Shown piece after piece: positions 45,439 to 57,394 of a stretch of 64,000 bases of DNA. A program made the translations under genes and the position numbers. The stretch is from NCBI RefSeq assembly GCF_904849725.1, contig NC_058524.1, positions 28,055,001 to 28,119,000 of the forward strand. The letters run 5' to 3'. The notes under the pieces are model-generated. The model was given only the letters and a program-made list of their open reading frames with translations, had not been told where the DNA came from and did no database searches. This DNA is from Hordeum vulgare subsp. vulgare. Lineage: Eukaryota > Streptophyta > Magnoliopsida > Poales > Poaceae. Each line of letters starts with the position of its first letter. The stretch's first letter is position 1.

Positions 45439-46785
45439 ATGTCGAGCAGAAAGGCCAAGGTGCTCGCCGTCGCGGTGGCCGGCACGGTGCTCGTGGCGGC
45501 GGAGGTCGCCCTCTACCTCTGCCTGCGCCTGTCCAGGCCCTTCTACCTCTCCACGGCCGCCGTCCTGGCGGCCACCGTCGTGACGCTGCTGCTGCTGCTC
45601 CACTGCACGGCGGGGCGGGCGGACCGCATGGCGGCGCGGCGCGCCCTGGACGACGGCGAGGAGCTGCGCGTCGAGTACAGCTACTTCCGCAAGGTGGCCG
45701 GGCTGCCGCGCAAGTTCTCGCTGCACGCGCTGGCGGCGGCGACCGACGACTTCCGGTGCGTCGCCGGGCGTGGCGCCTCGGGCACGGTCTTCCGCGGCGT
45801 CCTCGACGACGGCACCCCCGTGGCCGTGAAGCGGATCGGCGACGAGGGCCCCGTCGCCGGCCGCGCCGACAAGGAGTTCAGGGCGGAGGTGGCGGCCATC
45901 GCCGGCGCGCAGCACGTCAACCTGGCCCGCCTCCTCGGCTTCTGCCTCGGCTCCCCGCGCTTCCTCGTGTACGAGTACATGGACCACGGCTCCCTCGACC
46001 GCTGGATCTTCCCCTCCGGCGCCGACGGCGACGACGGCCGCCCGCGCGGATGCCTGCCGTGGGCGAGGCGGTACCAGGTCGCCGTCGACGTGGCCAAGGC
46101 GCTGGCCTACCTGCACCACGACTGCCGCTCCAAGGTGCTGCACCTGGACGTCAAGCCGGAGAACATCCTCCTCGACGACGGCTTCCGGGGCATCCTCTCC
46201 GACTTCGGGCTGTCCAAGCTGGCCGGCAAGGACCAGAGCCGGGTGGTCACGGCGGTGCGCGGCACGGCGGGGTACCTGGCGCCGGAGTGGCTCCTGGGCG
46301 CCGGCGTCACGGAGAAGTCCGACGTCTACAGCTACGGCATGGTGCTGCTGGAGCTGGTCGCCGGCCGCCGCTGCGTGCGGCCGGAGGAGGACGGCGGGTG
46401 GTCGTACCTGCCCAAGATCGCGGCCGAGATGGCGCGGACGGGGCGCGTGACGGAGGTCCTGGACGGGAGGCTTGCCGGCGCCGGCACCGGCACCGGGGAT
46501 GCGGTGCGGCGGGCGGTGCACGTGGCGCTGTGGTGCGCGCAGGAGAAGGCCGGGGCGCGGCCGAGCATGGCGCGGGTGCTGGAGATGCTGGAGGGGAGGG
46601 TCGCCGGGGAGGTGGAGGCGCCGCCGCCGTCGGACACGATCATGGAGGACCTGCTGGCGCTCGGCCACGCGCGCGCGCGCGGCGGCGGGCCGTTCCGGCT
46701 GCCGTCGGCCGGGAGGGCGGCCTCGTCGGCGTCGGTGCTCAGCAAATACGACTCGTTCGCCATGTCCTACCTGTCGGGGAGATAG
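45439..46785 (+). CDS. Membrane receptor-like serine/threonine kinase (448 aa)
   Basis: Single-exon gene from ATG 45439 to TAG. Two hydrophobic segments lie at about residues 7-29 and 36-56. There is no recognisable extracellular domain, so the protein is mainly a membrane-anchored kinase. The kinase has a glycine loop GRGASGTVFRG (about 110), VAVKR lysine (about 130), a catalytic loop HLDVKPENILLDD, DFG in LSDFGLSKL, GTAGYLAPEW and DVYSYGMVLLELVAG. The loop has L in place of R before D, so it is of the non-RD type. It most resembles the group annotated as probable receptor-like kinase At5g20050 in Arabidopsis. Ligand and pathway are unknown. GC content is very high, as in many grass single-exon kinases. 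Confidence 0.92.
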   Translation: MSSRKAKVLAVAVAGTVLVAAEVALYLCLRLSRPFYLSTAAVLAATVVTLLLLLHCTAGRADRMAARRALDDGEELRVEYSYFRKVAGLPRKFSLHALAAATDDFRCVAGRGASGTVFRGVLDDGTPVAVKRIGDEGPVAGRADKEFRAEVAAIAGAQHVNLARLLGFCLGSPRFLVYEYMDHGSLDRWIFPSGADGDDGRPRGCLPWARRYQVAVDVAKALAYLHHDCRSKVLHLDVKPENILLDDGFRGILSDFGLSKLAGKDQSRVVTAVRGTAGYLAPEWLLGAGVTEKSDVYSYGMVLLELVAGRRCVRPEEDGGWSYLPKIAAEMARTGRVTEVLDGRLAGAGTGTGDAVRRAVHVALWCAQEKAGARPSMARVLEMLEGRVAGEVEAPPPSDTIMEDLLALGHARARGGGPFRLPSAGRAASSASVLSKYDSFAMSYLSGR

Positions 46786-47780
46786 CGCTCCTTAACTGCC
46801 TGTCTGCATGCATATGTGCCTGACTTGTGCTGATTTGTCATCGGGATACGTCATCGATACGACGAGCATATATAAATGATTAATAAAATATTATGGAAAA
46901 CTTTATCGTTCAACCGGCGGATCTGCGCGATCCATCCACCACCTGCTCGTCAGATCCCGCCATCGCAATCGTCTTGACTTTTTTCTGAAACTGGAGCGTT
47001 GTTTCGGAAAACTACCCAGTCCATGCCTCGGCCTCGGCCCGACAACCCTCGCCGTCGCCGGCCTGCTACGGCTCGCCGCCCTCCGCCGTCGGCCTCCGGC
47101 GTCGGCCTGCCCGCGGCCTCGCGTGCCCTCCGTCGCCGCCCCTGCATCGGCTCCGCCTCGGCTCCGGCGACCTCGCCCGCCGCCTGCTTGTTGCCGCTCA
47201 GCCTCGCCGGAGCTGCCGCCGTTGCCATGGCCTTCCCCGCCCTGCTCCCGGCCCAGTCGGCGAGCTCCCGCGACCACGGGGCAGCCGCCTCGCCTCACGC
47301 GGCCAGGGCCAGCCGCCGTCGCCCACACCGCCGGAGTGCTGCGGCGTCCCAGCCCGCTCTCGGCTCCGCCGTAGCCCCTCGGCCACGCCGGCGAGCTCCC
47401 GCAACCAGGGGGCTAGACGCCTCGCCGCCCGTCGCCCCGCACCGCCGTAGCGCGGCCCCATCCCAGCCCGCTGCAAAAAATTCCTGAAACATGACCTTTG
47501 TTGCAAAAAATTCTTCCGCAACAGCACCCATGTTTTGCAGAAAGACGAACATTTTTTTTCCTGAAACAAGCAATTGTTTCTGAAACTCGACCGTTGTTTC
47601 AGGATTTAATGGATCCAAAGTTTATTTTTTGCAACAAAGCGATTGTTTCTGGAACTCGAACGTCGTTTCAGGAATTAAATCAGGAGCGGATCGGACGGCT
47701 ATGGACGAGATCGAACGGCTGTGGAGGTGATGGATTTTTAGTAAATATCCACCAGTGGATTGGTAGCAGCCCCAAATATT
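46786..47780. repeat. GC-rich repeat-like block with GTTTC/GAAAC motifs
   Basis: No credible gene. A GC-rich core (47020-47480) gives long but low-complexity frames on both strands. It is bordered by repeated palindromic motifs such as TGTTTCGGAAAAC, TTGTTTCTGAAAC and CGTTGTTTCAGG (46990-47010, 47565-47680). The ends (GATCCATCCACCACC at about 46930 and its rough complement near 47740) suggest a non-autonomous transposon, not proven. Confidence 0.45.
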
Positions 47781-48300
47781 ATGCAATAAAGATTAAAAAA
47801 AACATTGTTTGGATCGAAATGCTGCTTCGTTTGTTGCCTCTGCGCCTTTTCTCAAGTCTATGAGCCCACGTATCAAAATGCTGCCTCGTTTGTTTCCAGG
47901 ATGCACACAATCAAAAATAATAGAAAAAGGACCATGCCAATGACAATCAATCGTCCACAGTAGCAACACCCTAACCATCATCAAAGACATCATCCAAACT
48001 AGAAAGAAGGTTCTTCAAAAACAACGCCTTCAGAAAAGAAACAATGCACAATCGTTATTGTTGCCCGATCAAATATCATAGGAAGAAATACCACGTTCCC
48101 AAAACAATGTTGAAGATCAGTACCATGCAAAACAAATAAAAGCCAGACCTTGGATTTTTACTCTGGAAATCACGCCTCTATACACAAAGGAGCATCAACA
48201 ACAAAGAAGTCCTACAATACTGTCGCCCCACTCGCCGAGGCTACTACTACAAGTCATGTACCACCAGACTCACAGAAACTTAATTATTGTTTTTTTAGAG
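47781..48300. other. Intergenic DNA, probably repeat-derived
   Basis: No gene recognised; no clear repeat boundaries. Confidence 0.4.
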
Positions 48301-48677
48301 AAAAGTATGTTTTTGGTCCCTCAAGTTCCCAAAAAGTATAGACTTGGTCCCTCAAAAAAATTTGGTATACATTTGGTCCCTCAAGTCTAAAAAACGGATA
48401 AGTTTGGTCCTAAACCAGATTTTGAGCCCGTTGATCGGGTTTGACCATCACAAACCCCCCACGTAAACAGTACTCCGAAGAAAAATAAAAAAAAAATCTG
48501 AATTTTTTTGGGGTCCAATATGCTTACATGCGCAAGGTGCGACCAAAATTTCTGGCTCTTTCAATACTCGAGGAGCGTCTGGCAAAAAAAATCTGTCTGA
48601 TGAATAATAATCCAACAAAATCTTGAGGGACCAAGTCTAAACTTTTTGGAAACTTGAGGGACCAAAAACATACTTTT
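48301..48677. mobile_element. MITE with long terminal inverted repeats (~55 bp)
   Basis: Left AAAAGTATGTTTTTGGTCCC, TCAAGTTCCCAAAAAGTATA and GACTTGGTCCCTCAA are mirrored on the right by TTGAGGGACCAAGTCTAAAC, TTTTTGGAAACTTGAGGGAC and CAAAAACATACTTTT. About 377 bp, no coding capacity. Flanking T/A-rich sequence hides the target duplication. The superfamily is unassigned (Mutator-like is plausible). Confidence 0.85.
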
Positions 48678-48689
48678 TTTTTAATAGAT

Positions 48690-49410
48690 CACAATGAACA
48701 GGGCGGCCCGAGAGCTCTTGGTTCCATGGATAACAACGCAACCAGAAAGTAACAAGCTCAAGGCCAGACCATAGTAGTCTGAAGGTTCCAGCAAAAAAGA
48801 AAAGACCATACAGATCAATCTCCACATTGAAGTCAAAAACTCAAAACAGTTCTAAAAGAACAACACTAAACTAGCTTAGCAGAAGGGAACCCCATAACAC
48901 GCACACTTGATTACAAGACCACAAGCCTTGATTTTTACATCACCACAAGCCTAAAGGGGATCTCGGCACCATCAGGTGTGAGCAGAACTCTTCCAAACGA
49001 CTCTTCAGTTTTCTGGGCACGGAATTGACCAGTTTTCGATAGTTTTCAGGATCCTCTACCAAACCTGTTTGATGTCAATTAATTGAACGTTATCAAAAAT
49101 CATGTCGTTTCTATATTTCCAGATACACCAAAGCACAGCTGAGCAAACCAAATTAATTAAAAGACATTCTTATTGGCTATCAAATATCTGGTTATAGATT
49201 CAGAAGAACCACCAGTAAGAACATCAATGAAACTAGCTATGACATGCCAGAGCTCTTCAGCAACCACACAATCAAAGGAAAGGTGCTGGACAGATTCATG
49301 CTCTTTACAACACAAACAGTATTCAGACTTTTCTAGTTTCCTGTTCTTTTTATTATCCATGGCCATGAGCTTGTTGCTTGCAAGCAGCCGTAACAAAATA
49401 TGAATCCTAG
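48690..49410 (-). pseudogene. LINE (non-LTR retrotransposon) 3' remnant
   Basis: The minus strand encodes the C-terminal end of a plant LINE ORF2: a zinc-binding RT-associated stretch (CLCCKEHESVQHLSFDC, VVAEELW), then after stops a WCIWKYRNDMIFDN-like stretch and a final segment. Stops and frame changes show that it is dead. Only the 3' end survives, as is usual for LINEs. A MITE abuts its 3' side. Confidence 0.75.
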
Positions 49411-49705
49411 GGGGAACACATAATTGCCAAACAGCAGGGATATATACTAACTACTGTATTTTTTCCTTCACACTAACACTGAATTCTCATACGGGAAACA
49501 AGGGAACTGAATTTTATGCCCCTTCACACTAACACTGCAAACTCCACACTGAAACAGACAGCAAACTCCAACAAGAAGCAGAGAGGAACAACAAGCCCCG
49601 CCGCTGCACTGTGCCTCGTCCGCGCAAAGCTAACCTCACCGCCAAAAAGAATTCTCATGCGTAGTTGAACAATATTGCAAACTTGGTAGTACCTTTATCT
49701 AATAT

Positions 49706-49792
49706 ACTCTGTCTGTAAAGAAATATAAGAGCATTTAGATCACTAAAGTAGTGATCTAAACGCTCCTATATTTCTTTAGGGAGGGGGTACAG
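49706..49792. mobile_element. Small Stowaway MITE
   Basis: CTGTCTGTAAAGAAATATAA with GATCACTAAAGTAGTGATC at the centre and TATATTTCTTTAGGGAGGG at the right: a nearly perfect hairpin of 80-odd bp. Confidence 0.88.
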
Positions 49793-49906
49793 TACAACTA
49801 CATATACATTTCTGTTGGACAGTATAAATCCTGAAGCTTTAAGCCTCTAAGGGACACACTTTCTCCTGGCACTGCTGCTCAAAAGGAAGGTTCAGATGGA
49901 ACTCTA

Positions 49907-52463
49907 TCATCTGGGTGCCTCTATGCCAATTCCGGACATGTACGGCGCCGTCGAGGGTGCACCCGACGACGATGACGCGAGATCCCCAGGCATCGGAGCA
50001 GTTGTAGGTGGCATGTGCACGACCATATGTTCCGTTACCGCACGGTCCAGCACAAGCTCTTCCCTCCAGGTGCTCCGCAGAACCTTCAGCCTGTCGGCCA
50101 CCTCGGTCATGGAAGGCCTCTCTTCGCCCCTGGCGCCCAAGCACATCCTCCCCAGCTCGACCACTTCCCCCAGCAGCGTCTCCGTCCCCGCACGCACGAT
50201 GCTCGGGTCCAGGATGTCCTTGAGGCTGTCCTCTTTCACTGCAAGCAGGAAGGACCAGACGAGGCTCTTGCCTTCCTTGGGCCCGTCGTTGTAGATGGCT
50301 GCCTTCCCCGTGATCAGCTCCAGCAGCACAACCCCGAAACTGTAGACATCGCTCTTCTCCGTCAGTTGCCGCTCCTGCAGGTACTCAGGGTCCAGGTAAC
50401 CCAGGGTGCCCTGCACCATCGTCATAAACTGGGCCACATCCTTGGGGAGTGTCCTTGATGCGCCAAAGTCGGTCACCTTCGCCATGTAGTTCTCGTCCAA
50501 GAGAATGTTCATAGACTTGACATCCCCATGCACTATAGGGTGGTTCATGGACAGATGCAGATACGCCAGTGCTTCGGCGGATTCTTGAGCAACCCTGAGA
50601 CGGGTGTCCAACGACGGGGGTGGACTCCCGTAGCTATGATGGATGAACTCAAACAGAGTGCCGTTTGGAATAAATTCATAGACCAGTATGGGGACTTCCA
50701 CCTCTAAGCAGCATCCCAGAAGCCTGACCACATTGCGGTGGTTGGTCTGTGAAAGAATAATAATCTCCTGCACGAATTCATCAGTTTCGGCCATGTTCAT
50801 TATCTTTGAGCGTTTCACGGCCACTACCCTGTTATCCTTCAGAATGCCCTTGTAGACAGTGCCATGACCACCCCTGCCAAGTTCTCTGCTCTTGTCAAAA
50901 TCGTTTGTAGCCTTCTTCAGATCTTCTTCAGTGAATATCTTCAATGTGTCGACTTGTTTTGACATAATTTGGCGATATAATATCTGACCACCATTCTGAT
51001 CAAAGAATTTGTCCTTCTCTTTCGCAAGCTTCCTTTTCTGATACTCAGCACGTAGAGCAAAGATACAAACCATGAGGAAGATGATACTGAAGGATATGCC
51101 TGGAAATCATGACAGCTAATTACCATCAGTTCAACTAGCAGCAGGTGCCCACATTTTGCTAAAAAAACAGTGCAACATATTGCCCATTGCTTTGCCATAT
51201 GACATGTATATAAACTGTACTTGCATTTGTATAATTGATACAAAATATTCTGATTGCAAACAATCACATTACCTAGGACCACCTTCAGAGCTTTCTTTGG
51301 GTCAGCTGGAACGCAGGGTATGTTCTTTGGATCATCGCTCCTGAATCCTGATGGGCAGAAACAGGCGTAGTTTCCAAGGGTATTTCTGCATTTACCTTGG
51401 CAAGGATACAAGGACTGGTTTGGAGGTTCACACTCGTTGATGTCTGTCATTTCAAGGAAGTAAGGAGAATGTCAACATGGATAAACAGAATATTCCATTC
51501 CATAAATAAAGCTGATAGAACAGAGAGAGTAGGTTGATTCTGCGAGACGCATATACGTACCTTGGCACCCTCCTTGTAGGTAGGGATTTCCCTCATAACC
51601 TTGAGTGCAGTTGCAGCGGTAACCAGGGCCATTGGGCACATCGACACATTTACTGTTCATGGCTTTGCAGGCATACTGTGATCCCATCTTGGTGGCTTCC
51701 GAACAACTTTCATTACCAACAACCCAATCGAGTACCAAAGGGACCCTATCTGTATATTTACTTGCGAAATTTGTAGAGCTGACATATGAATGATTGAACT
51801 TGAACCAGTCCTTCTCAGCAACAAACGAGTAGCTGCACGGGCTGAAAGGCTGGGTGCTAGAGTTGTATATTCTTAATGGTCCAGACCCGGTGTAGAAGGA
51901 GCTGATGTTTCCTGGAAAGGAGGTTTGGCAGCAACCAATGCCAACGCACTCTGTGCTACCATCCATGCTACTTGCATCAGTGCAGAATGAAAAACATGAG
52001 TTAACAATGGGGAATGAAAGCTGGTTCTCGCCCTTGGTGAATCCTAAGATGAATCCAATTGTAGCACAACCGATCGATATCAACTTGTTCTTTGTGTAGG
52101 AAAGCTTATGAAAAGGACCAAGGATTAAGCCATCGGAATCACTGCTATTGGTGCCGTCGGTGTAGTTGCATTCCCATGCTATACGTGGGTTCAGAACACG
52201 AACCTCACCAAGAATAAGATTGATCTCTAGTACCCTAACTTGGGTTGAGGCCAGATATGCCCCGGTCTCATTGCATATGACATTAAAGTGTTCTTGAAAG
52301 CAGCCTTTTCCGGTGCCAAACGGGTACGGGATGCTGACTTTACCACACTTGTCTGGGCAGTCAGGCCGCGCCATGAGGATGCTCCCAGAGGACTCAGACC
52401 CATAAGCAGTATTACTATGTTGCAGGGTTAGGGTGGCGGTGAAAAATAGTAAGAGCTTCTGTC
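49907..52463 (-). CDS. Wall-associated receptor kinase (WAK), copy A
   Basis: Minus strand, exons 52463-51561, 51443-51273 and 51099-49907; phases agree over about 754 residues. A hydrophobic signal-like start (GQKLLLFFTATLTLQHS) leads to a galacturonan-binding GUB_WAK domain (CPDKCGKVSIPYPFGTGKGC), a cysteine-rich middle (CVGIGCCQT), an EGF-like repeat (YRCNCTQGYEGNPYLQGGC) and a calcium-binding EGF (DINECEPPNQ...). Then come one membrane helix (about ISFSIIFLMVCIFAL) and a kinase: GRGGHGTVYKG, VAVKRSK, HGDVKSMNILL, TDFGAS, GTLGYLDPEY. HGD replaces HRD. WAKs link the cell wall to signalling at the plasma membrane. The start codon is not resolved: an acceptor TTACAG just before 52463 suggests an upstream exon. 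Sister of copy B. Confidence 0.88.
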
Positions 52464-53639
52464 CTGTAAGGCAACGACCAAGTAATTGATATGATTCATT
52501 TGGCCCCGCATAAAATATAATAAATTCCAAATATTTGCTTTCTTCTAGAATATGGTGTTTGGTCATTCCTCCGAACACAAATAATAGGGGATACTCCCTA
52601 TAAGCCCTGATTGTTTGACATATATCAGTAGCTAGTTAGGAGTTTAGTCCACTATTGCAAACGCTTTGACCCAACAATCTTGGAATCAGATTTAGAGAGC
52701 AAAGGTATAGCCCATGTTTGAAAGTAAAACATGAACTTTGAATATCTATCTATGGTTCTCTCTGATTTCACGTCCATATTAACCACAAAAGAATTGAAGC
52801 TCAAAATTAACCTAGGGACGAAGAAAGAAAGAGTACTGAAAAACATGACAAAGTATGCATCTATGCTGGGTGTAGATAAAAAGGAAGCCGCCATTCAGTA
52901 TTTACTGCAGACTCCATTTTTCTTCAGTTCTCATTCCAGAACTTGTTACGGTAAATTCCCCAAAAAATAGAACTTTTTATGGTAGCTTGTTTCTAGTGAT
53001 TGTTTCAGTTTGCACATCCTTACATTTTGGGTCTTTATATGCAACTTTTCGGATGAAATATCTCTATCAGTTGCTTATCCTTTGCGATGTTAAAAACTTG
53101 AATACACAATGAATATGAACAGAATATATTTTTAATAGATATATTAGTCGCCTGTTTGTGGCTCTATACGCATAAAGCTAAATTGATACTACATTGGATG
53201 CCTGGGGGTAGCACCATCACATTCCTGATGACTGCTTGTGCTTATACACCACATTCCTGATGACATCGGAAACAAAGAATTGTGAGAAATCAGCTTCTAT
53301 GTGGTAATATATTTTCCTGTCATTTGCCATCGGAAAACAGCCTATTTCTTCCACGCCGCCACTCCATGAATTTGATTCCTACATGCCATCACAGTGAAAC
53401 CTCCATCCCACTTGACTTGCCCCCCTGATTTCACATGTAAGGCAGTGAAGTGAAAATCCCCTCTATGCAACTGAATGTTTTGTAGTTCCGGCAATGCAGG
53501 AGACGACAAACTATCTATATATCTTGGGTTCTTGCTTACATCTCTGCTCCTAATTCCTAATTCCTCCTAATATAATCTCCTAAGGCTTCGAGTCCACATT
53601 ACATCCAAGGTACAGGACAAAGACAAACTCCAGCAACAG
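52464..53639. other. Upstream region or first intron of WAK A
   Basis: No gene supported. It lies between the WAK A exons and a GC-rich block shared with WAK B. If that block is the first exon, this is an intron. Confidence 0.45.
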
Positions 53640-53935
53640 CCAACAGGGGGGTAGGGTTCGCCATACCTTACAGGGCATGATTGGTAGACCTGAGCACAGC
53701 ACGGCGCGACTGCGGAACGCGGCTGCGGGGGAGGCGGGTAGAGTCAGATGCCCGGATCCGACGTGCCGGCGCCGGCGCCAGTAGGAGGGGACAGAACTCC
53801 GGCCACGGAAACTCGCCGGAAGGGGAGGTTCCGTACTGATGGTGGTGCGCAGATGGAGCAGGGACCTGCATCGGCGGCGACAGGCATGTCGCCGGCGAGG
53901 CGACAATGGCGGCTGGAGGTCACTTCGCACTCTCT
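53640..53935 (-). other. GC-rich block upstream of WAK A, possible first exon
   Basis: On the minus strand a GC-rich stretch ends in CCCTGTAAG followed by GTATGGCGAACCCTA, which looks like an exon end and donor. The same string (CCTGTAAG, GTACGGCGAACCCTA) ends a corresponding block upstream of WAK B at 63215-63500. Conservation of the donor suggests a shared 5' UTR or first exon, but splicing to the acceptor at 52463 does not give an obvious ATG in frame. Confidence 0.45.
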
Positions 53936-55242
53936 CTTTTTTTTTTTTGAGTGGTAGGGATCACTTCGCAGCATGGGCCCGAAACTTGGTTATATGGGCC
54001 GTATTTGTAAGGCCGAGCCTTACCAGCCCGGTACGGCTTTTTCTAAGCTTGCCTAAAAAATGCCTTCTTAAGCTGAAAAGGGTAAATAATACGGTTTTTT
54101 CCTTCCGTCAGAGGCAGGACCATGCCTCTTGCGTTTTGTTTTCTGTGCGAGTGGCACAGATTTGCTATCCATGAAAGCACGAATTTACTTTCACAAGAGA
54201 TACAGTCGTATCTTTTTCATATGTTTTTTTTTCACAAGAGGACGGATTTGCTTCCGCGAGATGGTGAAAGTGACATTTGCACACAGAAACAAATGTGCTT
54301 ATGGTTCGGGCTTTCTATTCCGGTTTTTCATGAAAAAAAAGTTCATCAGCATTGGATCTAGTTATTAAGATCTCAACGCGAGGAATCCAACACCGAAAAT
54401 GATTTAAGATTTAGATACACAGTTTGGAAGATAATTTTTTCGAATACACAAATCTATAAAAAAAAGGAAAAACTTTCAGGTTACGACAAGTGACGCACAT
54501 GAAGACTTCAGTGTAACACTTGTCATAATTTGAGATAGTGAAAGTGGAGCTTGCGGAGATTGTTCCATAACTAATGATTTGCTATTTGGGTTATATTTTG
54601 ACATTTTTTAGTGCTCTTTACGCCTTCATAATAAGATGTGCCGGCCTATAGACGTGTCATGACAGGCCGCCCTTTTTAAGTCACGTGTCAGGCCAATACC
54701 CGAGCTGAGGCCTTCCAGCCAGCATGTCACGACCCTTTTATAAAAAGGATGGACATGGGTCCTGTCGTGCTAGGTTTTTTAAGGTAAGTTGTGATGTGCC
54801 GACCTACATGGGCCCATATGGATCATAGGGAACATCATATTTTTCTGTATGCAAAATATTCTACTGTTACAATAAAACAAGGGAGTACCTATGGGTCATG
54901 CGACTAATAACTATTTTCGTTTTAGTCTATCTACACTCCCTTCCTCTCAAGTATATGATTCAAACCCTCATGTTCTTGTTCTTGTTTTTCTTTTCATCCA
55001 AGCGACATGGTTTGTCTTCCTCACCCAACTTATGATTTCAACCCTTCCTCCCCCAGCCTACCCCCTACCTCACGTCCGACGAGTTCCCCATCTCGAGCTC
55101 GAGCACTATCTAATCCTACCCACCTCGGGTGAGGTCATGGCTCACCCTCGTCGACGACAATTCTGCGACCTTCACGGTTTGGTTGGGGCTACGCTCCACT
55201 TTCCGGCAAAGTAATTTTTACATCCATGCAATTGATAAGTAA
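53936..55242. other. Intergenic DNA between the WAK copies
   Basis: No gene. Several short CGAG/GAGTGGCACAGATTTGC-like strings recur around 54110-54290, a decayed repeat. Confidence 0.5.
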
Positions 55243-55977
55243 CTAGCATTGGATAGAAATAAACGCATGTTTATTCAGCATTTTTGTCGAGACGGGGTGA
55301 TCGATGTCGGCGAGGCCATCCATGAGGAGTTTCATGCGGCGGGCATACTCCGAAACGGGAAGGTCACCCTGTTTGAGATTGTGATACTGGCGGTTGAGGA
55401 TCATGAAACGCGCGGCGTGATTGAAGAGGAAGTAGTCCTGGATCTTCTTCCAGATGGCGAAGGAGGTGGTGGCACCAACGACATGATCTACCATGGAGTC
55501 GGCGAGGGTGGCGTAGAGCCATAAGGCGACGTGGGCGTCGAGCTCAAGGTACTGAGCGTCGGCGTTGGGTGGAGGAGGGTGATCAAGGAGATAGGTGACG
55601 CCGTAGCGGACGAGAACCATGAGGAAGAACGACTTCCACTTGTGATAGTTGTGATCTGCAGGATTGAGGAGAAACTTGATGTGGTTGGTGATATGGTCAT
55701 TGAAAATGGGATGCCGCGGTGGTGGAGGGGCCGCCGGAGGTGTGGAGGAGAAGAGGGGTGCGAAGGTGGACCGAGGGGCGACGGAGCCAGATGCCGGTGA
55801 GGAGGCGTTCGTCTGGAAGACAAAGGGGTGGGAGGCGGCGGCGACGGAAGTCGCGGAGGAGGCCGCAGAGGCGGCCGAGGTGACGGGGGCGGCCGGGGTG
55901 GTGAAGAGCAGAGGGGCCGGAGAAGAGCCGTCGGTGGTGGCGGCACCGAGCGCAGGGGAGGAAGCGGGCGCGTCCAT
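55243..55977 (-). CDS. Lone Copia gag-like frame (244 aa)
   Basis: An uninterrupted minus-strand frame from ATG at 55977. A low-complexity Ala/Ser/Pro start is followed by a gag-type domain: HITNHIKFLLNPADHNYHKW, ALWLYATLADSM, TSFAIWKKIQDYF, LNRQYHNLKQGDLPVSEYAR, LMDGLADIDHPV. This is the UBN2/Retrotran_gag family found at the front of Copia polyproteins. No protease, integrase or RT follows, and no LTR or primer site was recognised. Most likely a truncated element; a captured or domesticated gag is possible but unsupported. Confidence 0.7.
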   Translation of the reverse strand: MDAPASSPALGAATTDGSSPAPLLFTTPAAPVTSAASAASSATSVAAASHPFVFQTNASSPASGSVAPRSTFAPLFSSTPPAAPPPPRHPIFNDHITNHIKFLLNPADHNYHKWKSFFLMVLVRYGVTYLLDHPPPPNADAQYLELDAHVALWLYATLADSMVDHVVGATTSFAIWKKIQDYFLFNHAARFMILNRQYHNLKQGDLPVSEYARRMKLLMDGLADIDHPVSTKMLNKHAFISIQC

Positions 55978-57118
55978 GAGAGAGGTGCCTGGTATCTGGC
56001 ATGCAGGCAGGCCATGATCCTACAATTGTGGATCTATACATCTATGGACATACATGCGTACAAGTATTCTAACAGTTGTGTCCCACTACTCAGGTTTGCA
56101 TTTAGCATTTCCCCTTCTACAAGGTCGTCCAAGATAGTAGGAACAAGAAGAAAAAGATCATGACACCCCTCTCAACTCAAGTCAAGGCAAGCTTTAATTT
56201 AGGAAAGAGGAAAAATTCTCAAGACAAGGTTTGAGGCCTCGTTGCTTGTTGGCTCCCTCCCGGCCGGTGATGAAAATCGGACAGCAACGACGACGATCAG
56301 AAGCAAACACCATGGCAAAACTTTTGAAAAGGGAAAGAAACTATACATGCATATATACACAGACGAAAAGAAAACCAACATGCCAGAAAAGAGATTCTTC
56401 TCACCCGCAGTCAGCGAGCAGTCCATGATCTTGTTGGAGCCGTCGCGCGCGAGTGAGGGGCACCAGCTGGGAGATGACGAGATGAAGCAAGCAGCCTGAT
56501 CCGCTCGGAAGGGGGAAAATGACTCAACTGCAGCAGGCCATCGGCTCACTCTTGTTTTCTAGTATTAGTACTAGTATGATTAACGATGCTTTTTGAGAAG
56601 ACACGAGTTCCCATCATGCTATTTAAGCTCAATCAATGGTGACGCTGTTGTGACTGAATAGTCCCCTTCAGCAGGACCCCTTGCCCAGGACCCGGTTCTG
56701 CATGCGTCCAGGAGACCCGCTCTCCCCTACCCCTCCTCCTAGCTGGCTATTGATCCCTGGAAGTTTCAGATTTTTCCCCTTTTTTTTTAGGAATTTGCTG
56801 TTTATGACCACTGAATATGTTACACCTTTCTTCTCAAATAAACACAGATAGAGATAGTTAAAGTGAAACTATTTTCTACCGGTGCCAGTTTACTATATCT
56901 GATAGGTCGTTTTTGTTCATCATGGCTTGGAATGTCGCTTCTCTCGGGCGGCTCGGGTGGAAACTCTAACCACCCGCTGCAACCCCCCCTTGTCGGTGTC
57001 ACGAGGTATTGTGAGGCGGATTCAATGTTATTGCATTTCATATAAGTTTCATCATGAATTAATAACTTGAATTGAAAACTTATCAATATGTGTCTAAGAT
57101 GGATCTTGTTTTAGATAG
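55978..57118. other. Intergenic DNA
   Basis: Frames of about 100 codons occur but have no domain. No gene supported. Confidence 0.5.
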
Positions 57119-57215
57119 TACTCCCCCTGTCCCAAAATAAGTGTCTTAAGCTTAGTATAATTTTGTATTAAAGTTAGTATAAAGTTGAGACAATTATTTT
57201 GAAACTGAGGGAGTA
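57119..57215. mobile_element. Stowaway-type MITE
   Basis: CTCCCCCTGTCCCAAAATAA ... CAATTATTTTGAAACTGAGG plus GAG, flanked by TA. About 95 bp. Confidence 0.88.
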
Positions 57216-57394
57216 GTATTAAGCAGTAGGAACACTAATATACTAACGGATCATAATTCAGATCAATAGTTCAAAGGATATAAATGATACAAACTTTAAA
57301 ATCCAACTAAAAATGATCGGTGGATAGATGAGTCCACGTTTAAATAAATAATAGAGTACAAAAAAGTGTTGTCCTCAAATAGTGGGTTAGTCCC

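Noticed and set aside
45402..46823. 473-codon plus frame and 412-codon minus frame overlapping the RLK
   Set aside because: High GC gives long shadow frames; only the 45439-46785 frame has kinase motifs.
46999..47487. Frames in the GC-rich 47 kb block
   Set aside because: Ala/Pro/Arg-rich low-complexity text on both strands; no domain, no clear promoter.
50941..51450. 169-codon minus frame through the WAK A EGF exon
   Set aside because: It reads through the intron after the EGF-Ca exon; the splice sites explain the gene better.
55828..56163. Glycine/arginine-rich plus-strand frame at 55.8-56.2 kb
   Set aside because: It mostly overlaps the low-complexity start of the Copia gag frame on the other strand.
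56199..56549. 116-codon minus frame with a hydrophobic stretch
   Set aside because: No homology recognised, no clear context; more likely chance.
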